A stretch of 64,000 bases of DNA from Clostridium paraputrificum (GTDB lineage Bacteria; Bacillota; Clostridia; Clostridiales; Clostridiaceae). The stretch is from NCBI RefSeq assembly GCF_900447045.1, contig NZ_UAWH01000014.1:680501-744500 (forward strand), written 5' to 3'. The position numbers were made by a program, and so were the translations under genes. Below, one piece after another: positions 7,833 to 15,416 of the stretch. The notes below the pieces were generated by a model. It saw only the letters and a list, made by a program, of their open reading frames with translations, was not told the origin of the DNA and searched no databases. How positions within the stretch are numbered: position 1 is the first letter of the stretch; each line of letters opens with the position of its first letter.

Positions 7833-9389
7833 ATGAAAAAGCTTTCGGAATTATTTAAAAAGCTTTGGGCTAAATTTAAAACCTTTGGTAAAGGTATAAG
7901 AATTGCTATGGTAGTATCTGTTATAGCTGTACTTGTAGCAATTATTAGTTTAGTTGTCTATTCATCTTCAAATAAGTATGCAGTATTATACTCAAATTTA
8001 GATCCTAGTGATGTGGATGTTGTTATAAATAAATTAACTGAAGATAAAGTAGACATGAAGGTTGATGGAAATTCTATTTTAGTAGATAAGAATCAAGTTG
8101 ATGAATTAAGATTAAAACTTGCTTCACAGTTATCATCAGGTAGTAAGGGATATGAACTTATGGATGATAGTAGTTCCTTTGGAATGACTGATGAAGAATT
8201 TAATATAAGAAAACTTAGAATGCTACAGGGAGAGCTGGAAAAATCTATAAAAAGTCTAGAACCTGTAGAGAGTGCAAGAGTACATATTACACCAGCAAAG
8301 AGTTCTGTGTTTGTTCAAGACAAGGAGCCTGGAAAGGCAGCAGTTATTCTTAAGCTAAAGAATGGGACAAAACTTTCAGATGATCAAGTGCAATCAATTG
8401 TATCTTTATTATCAGTTAGTACAGAGAATGTTCCTAAGGAAAATATTGAAGTCATCGATGATAAGATGAATTTATTGACAAAGAATTTAAATACTTCAGA
8501 TGACTCAAATGGAGTTTCATCTGAAACAATACAGAATAATCAACAATTAGAAGCTAATTATGAAGAAAAGTTAAGAAAAGAAGTAATTAATTTGCTTGAA
8601 CCTGTAATAGGTAAAAATAGAATTCAAGCTAAAATTAGTGTGGATTTAGATTTTGATTCTAAAAAGCAAACTCAAAATATTATAGATCCTAATAAAGTAA
8701 TAGTAAGTCAGCAAACAATTAAGGAATGGAATAATATCAATGGAGGCACAGTTAGTGAGAGCCCTGTTGATAATAATATGAGCAATACAATAGAAGGAAA
8801 TACGTCTGTTGGTTCATCTGGATCAGAAGAGCAAAAGACTAATTATGATACAGGTAAAACAGAAACAGTAACTATAACAGCTCCAGGAGAAGTTAAAAGA
8901 TTAACGGCATCAATATTTATTGATGGAAAATTGGATGAGGCAACTAAAGCTGAGTTTGAAAAGGCCATAGGTGCTGCAATTGGATTTGATAGCAATAGAG
9001 GAGATGAAATATCCTTAGTTGGTATGGAGTTTGACCCTACAATAAAGGAAGAAGCACAAGCTCAAATAGATGAGTTTAATGCTGAGCTTGCTAAAGAAAA
9101 GAGAAATAAGTTAATTATGTGGGGAGCAATAGCCTTAGGAATTGTAGCTGGAATTATTGTTTTAATAATACTAATTAAAAAGAGAAAAGAAAAAGTGGAC
9201 GAGAGAGTTCTTGATGTAGTTATAGATGATTCGATACCGAGTAAAGAAGCAATAAGCTTTGCTCCAATAGATTTTGAAGTGAAAAATGAAAAATCACATA
9301 TAGAAAGTGAAATAAAGAAATATGCAAAAGATAAACCAGATCAAGTCGTAGACATAATAAAATCTTGGTTATCTGAAAATGAGAGGTGA
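7833..9389 (+). CDS. fliF: FliF flagellar MS-ring protein
   Basis: The protein of about 518 residues has two membrane helices, near residues 25-45 ('IAMVVSVIAVLVAIISLVV') and 430-455 ('LIMWGAIALGIVAGIIVLII'), around ring-building domains ('YSNLDPSDVDVVI', 'ARVHITPAKSSVF'). The short cytoplasmic tail ends 'DIIKSWLSENE', the FliG-binding motif. I prefer ATG 7833, 9 bases after GGAG, but GTG 7830 just before it is equally possible. The stop lies just before the fliG start. Confidence 0.96.
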   Translation: MKKLSELFKKLWAKFKTFGKGIRIAMVVSVIAVLVAIISLVVYSSSNKYAVLYSNLDPSDVDVVINKLTEDKVDMKVDGNSILVDKNQVDELRLKLASQLSSGSKGYELMDDSSSFGMTDEEFNIRKLRMLQGELEKSIKSLEPVESARVHITPAKSSVFVQDKEPGKAAVILKLKNGTKLSDDQVQSIVSLLSVSTENVPKENIEVIDDKMNLLTKNLNTSDDSNGVSSETIQNNQQLEANYEEKLRKEVINLLEPVIGKNRIQAKISVDLDFDSKKQTQNIIDPNKVIVSQQTIKEWNNINGGTVSESPVDNNMSNTIEGNTSVGSSGSEEQKTNYDTGKTETVTITAPGEVKRLTASIFIDGKLDEATKAEFEKAIGAAIGFDSNRGDEISLVGMEFDPTIKEEAQAQIDEFNAELAKEKRNKLIMWGAIALGIVAGIIVLIILIKKRKEKVDERVLDVVIDDSIPSKEAISFAPIDFEVKNEKSHIESEIKKYAKDKPDQVVDIIKSWLSENER

Positions 9390-9395
9390 TAAGTT

Positions 9396-10409
9396 TTGGC
9401 TAAAGATGCAAAGCTATCTGGAGTACAAAAAGCAGCAATATTATTTATAACCCTTGGGCCAGAAGTATCATCTGGAATACTAAAAAAGTTACCAGAAGCA
9501 GAGATTCAAAAGATAACATATGAAATTGCTAATATTACTTCTGTTACTTCAGAGCAAAGAGAAGGAATTTTAAATGAATTTTTACAAATAAATAAAGCTA
9601 GGGAGTACATAATCGAAGGTGGTATGGATTATGCAAGAGAACTTTTATCAAAGGCATTAGGTCCTCATAGAGCTAATGAGATTTTGGAAAAAGTATCAGA
9701 AGCTACTCAGCAATATAGGCCATTTTCAATTGCAAGAAAAGCAGATGCACACCAGCTTTTAAATGTTATAACCTATGAACATCCCCAAACAATAGCTTTG
9801 ATACTTTGCTATCTTCAACCAGAGAAGGCAGCACAGGTTATGGCTGAGTTACCTGAAGAGACACAAAGTGAGGTTGCATATAGAATAGCAACTATGAGTA
9901 CAACTTCTCCAATGGTTATTAAGGAAATAGAGAAGGTACTAGAGAGTAAATTATCTTCAGTTGTAAGAACAGAAATGACTACTTTAGGTGGGGTAGAAAC
10001 TTTAGTTGATATATTAAATCAAGTAGATAGAACTACTGAAAGAAATATTACAGAAAGCCTTGAAAGAGAAGATGCTGAACTTGCTGATAGAGTTAAGAGT
10101 TCTATGTTTGTATTTGAAGATATTATTACTCTTGATGATGTTGCAATTCAAAGAATTCTTAGAGAAGTGGAAGCTAAAGAACTTGCACTTGCTCTTAAGG
10201 GATGCTCAGAAGAAGTTGCTGAAGTTATCTACAAAAATCAATCAAAGAGAGCTGCTGCTTCATTGAAGGAAGATATGGAGTTCTTAGGACCTGTAAGATT
10301 AATGGATGTAGAAAAAGCTCAACAAGGTATTGTTGCAATAATTAGAAGGTTAGACGAAGCAGGAGAAATAATAATCTCAAGAGGTGGAGAAGATGCAATT
10401 ATCGTATAA
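9396..10409 (+). CDS. fliG: FliG flagellar motor switch protein
   Basis: The 337-residue protein starts at TTG 9396 behind GAGGTGA. It has the N-terminal FliF-binding domain ('GVQKAAILFITLGPE'), the middle domain with the 'EHPQTIALIL' motif (about residues 128-137), and the C-terminal torque domain with conserved charges ('MFVFEDIITLDDVAIQRILR'). FliG interacts with MotA to generate torque and sets rotation direction with FliM. FliM and FliN are not encoded in this window. Confidence 0.97.
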   Translation: MAKDAKLSGVQKAAILFITLGPEVSSGILKKLPEAEIQKITYEIANITSVTSEQREGILNEFLQINKAREYIIEGGMDYARELLSKALGPHRANEILEKVSEATQQYRPFSIARKADAHQLLNVITYEHPQTIALILCYLQPEKAAQVMAELPEETQSEVAYRIATMSTTSPMVIKEIEKVLESKLSSVVRTEMTTLGGVETLVDILNQVDRTTERNITESLEREDAELADRVKSSMFVFEDIITLDDVAIQRILREVEAKELALALKGCSEEVAEVIYKNQSKRAAASLKEDMEFLGPVRLMDVEKAQQGIVAIIRRLDEAGEIIISRGGEDAIIV

Positions 10410-11169
10410 TCTTATAAGAAAAAATCAAGCATTAAGTTCTAATAGTAAGGTTATATCAACTGAATATGTAAAAGGTCTTGATATAGAAGATGATAAAGAA
10501 GATATTGTTTGTAAACAAAGTGGTAAAACAATAGAAGAAATAGAGAACATATTAAGTAATTATGAGAGTATAGGAAATAGTATTGTCTTAGAGGCAAAAA
10601 GAAAAAAAGATGAAATAATGTATAAGGCATTGGAAGAATCGCAGGCTATGGAGAGAGAAGCCTATGAAAAAGGATATGCTCAAGGAAAAGAAAACGGATA
10701 TGAAGATGGAAAAAAAGAAGCTATAGAAAATATATTGCCTCAAGCAGAGAGACAAGCTGCTGAAACAATAAAAAAGGCAGATGAAATTTTAGAAGGTGCT
10801 AAAGAAGATTATATTAGATATTTAGAAAGTAAAAAAGCAGAAATAATTAGACTTTCTATTGCTATAGCTGAAAAAGTAATTAGACAAAAAGTTACAGATG
10901 AAGATGGAATAAGTGAAATTTTGGAGGAAGGCATAAGACTGTCAAAGGGAGAAGAAAATTTAGTCATAAAATGCAATCCTAAATATGTGTCATCTATTAA
11001 AGAACATATTCCTGTGTGGAAAGCTAACTATTCAATTAGTGGAGAAATATTTGTTTTACCAAATGAAGGAGTTTCATTAGGTAATGCAATTATAGAAAAG
11101 GCTAGCGGTAAAGTAGAAGTTGGAATAGATGTAAGTTTAAAGGCAATAGAAGAGGCTTTATCATCATAG
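10393..11169 (+). CDS. fliH: FliH flagellar export ATPase regulator
   Basis: A helical, Glu/Lys-rich protein of about 258 residues with a Gly-spaced stretch 'KGYAQGKENGYEDGKKEA' and the FliH/V-ATPase subunit-E-like C-terminus ('AIAEKVIRQKV'). FliH binds and restrains FliI and links it to the export gate. A longer frame from GTG 10384 is open, but ATG 10393 is better spaced from GAGGTGG (10381-10387). It overlaps the end of fliG by 17 bases, a sign of coupled translation. Confidence 0.9.
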   Translation: MQLSYNLIRKNQALSSNSKVISTEYVKGLDIEDDKEDIVCKQSGKTIEEIENILSNYESIGNSIVLEAKRKKDEIMYKALEESQAMEREAYEKGYAQGKENGYEDGKKEAIENILPQAERQAAETIKKADEILEGAKEDYIRYLESKKAEIIRLSIAIAEKVIRQKVTDEDGISEILEEGIRLSKGEENLVIKCNPKYVSSIKEHIPVWKANYSISGEIFVLPNEGVSLGNAIIEKASGKVEVGIDVSLKAIEEALSS

Positions 11170-11186
11170 AAATGTAGGTGACATTC

Positions 11187-12491
11187 TTGAATATAGATTT
11201 TGATGAATTAATTGATAAGGTAAATGAAACTTTGACTGTTTATTCAGAAGGAGTTGTAAAGAGAGTAATAGGTTTAACAATTGAAGTACAAGGAATAAAG
11301 GCTTTTGTTGGTGAACTTTGTACAATATTTAATCAATATGGAAAACCTGTGCATAGTGAAGTGGTTGGGTTTAGAGATGATTTTGTAATCTTAATGCCTT
11401 TAGGAGATTTAAATGGTATAGCCTCAGGATGTAGAGTTATTCCTTCCAATAAACCATTAGAAGTAACGTGTTCAGATGATATGCTTGGAAAAATACTAGA
11501 TGGATTAGGGAAACCTATAAATGGAGAAGAGGAACTTTCAGGAGTGGGATATTCTCTTGAAAACTCTCCTCCAGATCCACTATCTCGTATAAGAATAAAG
11601 GATGTAATGCCTACAGGGGTAAGAGCTATAGATGGGTTTTTAACTGTTGGTGATGGACAAAGAATAGGTATATTTGCAGGTAGTGGGGTAGGGAAAAGTA
11701 CTACATTAGGTATGATTGCTAGGGAAGCAGAGGCGGATGTTAACGTTATAGCTCTTATAGGAGAAAGAGGTAGAGAGGTTCTTGAATTTATTGAAAAAGA
11801 TTTGGGGCCAGAAGGAATGAAGAAGTCAGTTGTAGTGTGTGCTACTTCAGATAAACCAGCTCTTATTAGATTAAAAGGGGCTTTAACTGCAACTGCAATA
11901 GCGGAGTATTTTAGAGACAAAGGAAAGAAAGTTATATTAATGATGGATTCTGTAACAAGATTTGCCATGGCTCAAAGAGAAGTTGGTTTAGCTATTGGCG
12001 AACCTCCAGCTACAAAAGGATATACGCCATCAGTTTTTGCTAAGTTGCCTATGCTTATGGAGAGAGCAGGGACATCTGATAAGGGATCAATAACGGCTTT
12101 TTATACGGTTCTTGTTGATGGAGATGATTTTAATGAACCTATAGCTGATGCTGTAAGAGGTATACTTGATGGACATATAGTTTTATCAAGAGATTTAGCT
12201 CAGAAAAATCATTATCCAGCTATAGATGTTTTGCATAGTGTTAGTAGACTTATGTCTTCTATAGCAGATGAAAATCATAAGATGGCAGCATCTATGGCTA
12301 GAGATTTACTTGCTACATATGAAGATTCAGAGGATTTAATTAATATAGGTGCTTATGTAAAAGGTAGTAATCCTAAAATAGATAAAGCTATAGCTTATCA
12401 TGATTTGCTAGATCAATATTTAAGACAAGGAATTACAGAGCGTTCTCCCTTTAACGAAAGTATAAGTATTTTAACCTCAATGTTTAAGTAG
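11187..12491 (+). CDS. fliI: FliI flagellar export ATPase
   Basis: The protein of about 434 residues belongs to the FliI/F1-beta family, with Walker A 'GIFAGSGVGKST', Walker B 'VILMMDSVTRFAMAQRE' and the 'GYTPSVFAKLPMLMERAG' stretch. It powers early steps of type III export with FliH and FliJ. The frame is open from GTG 11178, but that GTG lies inside the AGGTG ribosome site. TTG 11187, 6 bases after AGGTG, is the better start and gives the usual FliI length. Confidence 0.96.
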   Translation: MNIDFDELIDKVNETLTVYSEGVVKRVIGLTIEVQGIKAFVGELCTIFNQYGKPVHSEVVGFRDDFVILMPLGDLNGIASGCRVIPSNKPLEVTCSDDMLGKILDGLGKPINGEEELSGVGYSLENSPPDPLSRIRIKDVMPTGVRAIDGFLTVGDGQRIGIFAGSGVGKSTTLGMIAREAEADVNVIALIGERGREVLEFIEKDLGPEGMKKSVVVCATSDKPALIRLKGALTATAIAEYFRDKGKKVILMMDSVTRFAMAQREVGLAIGEPPATKGYTPSVFAKLPMLMERAGTSDKGSITAFYTVLVDGDDFNEPIADAVRGILDGHIVLSRDLAQKNHYPAIDVLHSVSRLMSSIADENHKMAASMARDLLATYEDSEDLINIGAYVKGSNPKIDKAIAYHDLLDQYLRQGITERSPFNESISILTSMFK

Positions 12492-12493
12492 TA

Positions 12494-12502
12494 GGGGGGG
12501 GG
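12494..12502 (+). repeat. Run of nine G in the ribosome site of fliJ
   Basis: Nine consecutive G (12494-12502) lie between the fliI stop and the fliJ ATG at 12507. Long G runs are rare in DNA this AT-rich and are prone to slippage. This run is the fliJ Shine-Dalgarno region, so length changes would alter SD spacing rather than reading frame. Confidence 0.85.
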
Positions 12503-12506
12503 AGAT

Positions 12507-12950
12507 ATGGCATCTGGATATAAATTTAGTTTACAAAAACTTCTTGAAATTAGAGAAGAAAAAGAAGAAGAGAGCAAAAGGCTTTTTACTGAGAGTCAAA
12601 GACAAAAACAAATTACTGAAAATGAACTTAGTAATATGAGAGATAGTTATGATAAATACAAAGGTATAAGACCTGGTGAAGATGTTATTTATCAAAAGAT
12701 AAAAAGAAACTATCTTTTAGCTTTAGAGTCTGGAATAAAAAATAAAGAGAAGGAACTTGTTGTTAAATCAAGAGAAGTAGAGGTAAGAAGAATTGATTTA
12801 AAACAAAGACAAGTTGATAGAAAGATAGTAGAAACCTTAAAGGAAAAGCAATATAGGGCTTTTATTAAAGAACAGGATAGAATAGAACAAATTAATAATG
12901 ATGAATTTGCCCTATATGCATATATGAGGAATTTGAAAGGGGGTGAATAA
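12507..12950 (+). CDS. fliJ: FliJ flagellar export chaperone
   Basis: The 147-residue protein is one long charged coiled coil ('FSLQKLLEIREEKEEESKRL' at the N-terminus), the FliJ pattern. FliJ resembles the gamma subunit of F1-ATPase, sits in the FliI ring and helps open the export gate through FlhA. It lies between fliI and fliK as usual. Its ribosome site contains the nine-G run at 12494-12502. Confidence 0.92.
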   Translation: MASGYKFSLQKLLEIREEKEEESKRLFTESQRQKQITENELSNMRDSYDKYKGIRPGEDVIYQKIKRNYLLALESGIKNKEKELVVKSREVEVRRIDLKQRQVDRKIVETLKEKQYRAFIKEQDRIEQINNDEFALYAYMRNLKGGE

Positions 12951-14210
12951 ATGATACAGGGGATAAATCTTGATTTAATTAAAATGGTAAATAAACCAAC
13001 TGATAATACCCTACCTAAAGATGTTAAAGAGGATAAATCATTCAAAAGTGTGTTAGATAATGAGAAAAATAATATTACTAAAAAAGATGTAGATGAAGTT
13101 ATTGATGTTATGGATGAAGAGGTTGAAGAAATACCAGAAAATTTAATGGAACAATTATCTTTAATTATTTCATTATTACCATCTATTGTTGAAAAGCTCC
13201 CAAATGAAACAATAAATTCAGAAAAAGTTGTGGAATCAATCAATAATACTTTTATTAAAGAAACTGATTTTGTCATTGATTTAGGAGAAAACTTAATAGT
13301 TAATGATAAAAATAACTTGAAGGATATTCAAAGTATACTTAATGAGTTTGTACGTGTTTTAGATGAGGATATAATGCCTAACTTAGATAATCAAGTTCTT
13401 AAAGAAGACTTAAGTAAGTTGGAAAATGAAATTGAGGTATTTAATAATATTTTATCTTCAAATATACCTAATTCAGATGAAAAAAGTGTTGTTGGATTAA
13501 AAAGCATTATTAAGGAAAAAATAAACGTAGCTGAAAGTAACTCCAATATTGTTGTTGATAAAGAAATAGAAGATGAAGTTACCCATATTCCAGTTGTAGA
13601 GGAAGAGGCATCTGATAATGGTTCAGAATTTAGCAAAAAGTCATTTGATAATGAAGAAAAAGTGTTAAATTCAATTATTAATGATGGAGAAGATAAAAAA
13701 GTTACTACAAAGTTTACTCTTATGAGTAATAATATTTCTTCAAGTAATGTTGAAAAGGTAGAGGTACCTAAAGTGATTAATAGAGGAAATATGGTTGAGG
13801 ATATAGTAAAATCAGTGAAGTATATGACTTCTAATAATATAAAAGAGCTTGTGGTAAGAATTAATCCAAAAGATTTAGGTGAGGTTGCTATAAGAATTGT
13901 TCAAGAAGATGGAATTATGAAAGCCAATCTAAAAGCATCTTCAAAAGAAACATATAGTATTTTGTCTCAAAACCTAGGAGATATAAAAAGGTATTTAGGT
14001 GAGCAAAATATCAAGATTCAACAGGTTGATATAAGTTTATATGAAGATACTACATATTTTAAAGAAGAGTTCCAAGGACAAGCTTTTAACCAAGACAGAA
14101 GAGAAAAACAACCATTTAATAAAGAGATAGAAGTTAATAGTTCTTTAATTGAAGATGAATTTGAAGAAAATGAAGTCGATATGTTAAGTAATATTAATAT
14201 GTTGGCATAG
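12951..14210 (+). CDS. fliK: FliK flagellar hook-length control protein
   Basis: The 419-residue protein is acidic and low in complexity over the first 270 residues, the 'ruler' part, which is poorly conserved between species. A FliK C-terminal domain follows at about residues 285-360 ('IKELVVRINPKDLGEVAIRI', then 'LGDIKRYLGEQNIKIQQVDI'). FliK measures hook length and switches export specificity by acting on FlhB. The start is directly adjacent to the fliJ stop, with ribosome site AAGGGGGTG. Confidence 0.92.
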   Translation: MIQGINLDLIKMVNKPTDNTLPKDVKEDKSFKSVLDNEKNNITKKDVDEVIDVMDEEVEEIPENLMEQLSLIISLLPSIVEKLPNETINSEKVVESINNTFIKETDFVIDLGENLIVNDKNNLKDIQSILNEFVRVLDEDIMPNLDNQVLKEDLSKLENEIEVFNNILSSNIPNSDEKSVVGLKSIIKEKINVAESNSNIVVDKEIEDEVTHIPVVEEEASDNGSEFSKKSFDNEEKVLNSIINDGEDKKVTTKFTLMSNNISSSNVEKVEVPKVINRGNMVEDIVKSVKYMTSNNIKELVVRINPKDLGEVAIRIVQEDGIMKANLKASSKETYSILSQNLGDIKRYLGEQNIKIQQVDISLYEDTTYFKEEFQGQAFNQDRREKQPFNKEIEVNSSLIEDEFEENEVDMLSNINMLA

Positions 14211-14221
14211 GAGGAGATTAT

Positions 14222-14932
14222 ATGCCTGGATTAAGTAGTATAAACTACAATGGTGCTAATAGAACAGACAGGGGAACTAAGATAGTAAAACCTGGAGAAG
14301 AAATGGACAAAAATGCATTCTTGACAATATTAGCAGCAGAATTAGCTAATCAAGATCCAACAGCTGATATTGATTCTACTGCATATGTATCACAGTTAGC
14401 TCAATTTGCATCTATGGAACAAATGTCTAACTTAAATACAACTATGTCTAATTATGTAAATCAAAATCTTATTGGTAAAGGTGTGACAGTTAGCATAACT
14501 GATGATAGTGGAATGCCATATACAGGAGTTGTTCAAAGTGTAACTAATACAGCAAGCGGTACTAATATATCTCTTGAGGTAAATGTAAATGGGAAAAATG
14601 AAGTAATGACTTTTCCAATAGACAAAATTGTATCTGTTGTAAATGTACCAGATTACTCAATACCACCTTTAACAAGTTTACAAGGAAATATGCAGTTCTT
14701 AGTAGCTACATCATTTATAAATAAGAATGTAGAATTAACAACTACAAATGCAGAAGGAAAAAAGGAAGATTTATCTGGTTTGGTTAAGGGAGTTTATAAA
14801 GATTCAAATGGTAACATAATGCTTAGAGTTGAATTAGAATCTGGAGAAATAAAAGAATTTAATTATTCAGATGTAACTAAGGTTGGAGATTTTTCAAGTA
14901 CTGAAACAGAAGATGGAAATGAGAAGGAGTAA
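14222..14932 (+). CDS. flgD: FlgD hook-cap (scaffold) protein
   Basis: The 236-residue protein has the conserved FlgD N-terminus 'MDKNAFLTILAAELANQDPT' and 'QLAQFASMEQMSNLN' (about residues 28-75), followed by beta-rich repeats. FlgD caps the growing hook and is later lost. It lies between fliK and flgE, the standard order, with a strong ribosome site TAGGAGG. Confidence 0.96.
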   Translation: MPGLSSINYNGANRTDRGTKIVKPGEEMDKNAFLTILAAELANQDPTADIDSTAYVSQLAQFASMEQMSNLNTTMSNYVNQNLIGKGVTVSITDDSGMPYTGVVQSVTNTASGTNISLEVNVNGKNEVMTFPIDKIVSVVNVPDYSIPPLTSLQGNMQFLVATSFINKNVELTTTNAEGKKEDLSGLVKGVYKDSNGNIMLRVELESGEIKEFNYSDVTKVGDFSSTETEDGNEKE

Positions 14933-14951
14933 AGAAAGTTAGGGGATAGAA

Positions 14952-15335
14952 ATGAGTTATAGAATAGTGAATGGACGAGCCTATCCAGTAGGAAATATAG
15001 GTGGTGTTCAAGTTAATAAACCTATAAATAATTCAAAAAGCTCTGGAAATTCTTTTAAAGATGTTTTAAATAAGACAATTGAGAATAATGGATATACTGT
15101 TTCAAAGCATGCAGCAGATAGATTAGAAAGAATAAACTTTTCTGAAATGGATATGAAAGTAATAGGAAAGGGATTTGATTTAGCTGCTGATAAGGGGTCT
15201 AGAAATGCAGTTATGCTTTATAAGGATGTTGCTTTGGTAGCAAGTATTGAAAATAGAACTGTCATTACAGCTGTGGAAAAGGAAAGAGCTGTAGATAATG
15301 TGTTCACCAATATTGATAGTGTAGTAATGTTATAG
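14952..15335 (+). CDS. Flagellar operon protein, flg_new (TIGR02530) family
   Basis: The 127-residue protein matches the family found between flgD and flgE in Firmicutes: 'FKDVLNKTIENNGYTVSKHA' then 'ERINFSEMDMKVIGKGFDLA' and a C-terminal strand pair ending 'FTNIDSVVML'. The molecular role is not established. The gene starts 19 bases after flgD in the same operon. Confidence 0.85.
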   Translation: MSYRIVNGRAYPVGNIGGVQVNKPINNSKSSGNSFKDVLNKTIENNGYTVSKHAADRLERINFSEMDMKVIGKGFDLAADKGSRNAVMLYKDVALVASIENRTVITAVEKERAVDNVFTNIDSVVML

Positions 15336-15416
15336 GCTGGACCAATATATATGGAGGCCTATGCTTATGGAACGATAGAAGTAAGCAAAATAATGGGGTT
15401 TTAGGAGGTCAATCAA

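Noticed and set aside
10060-10266. Open frame inside fliG on the same strand
   Set aside because: It is an out-of-frame shadow of the strongly conserved FliG C-terminal domain.
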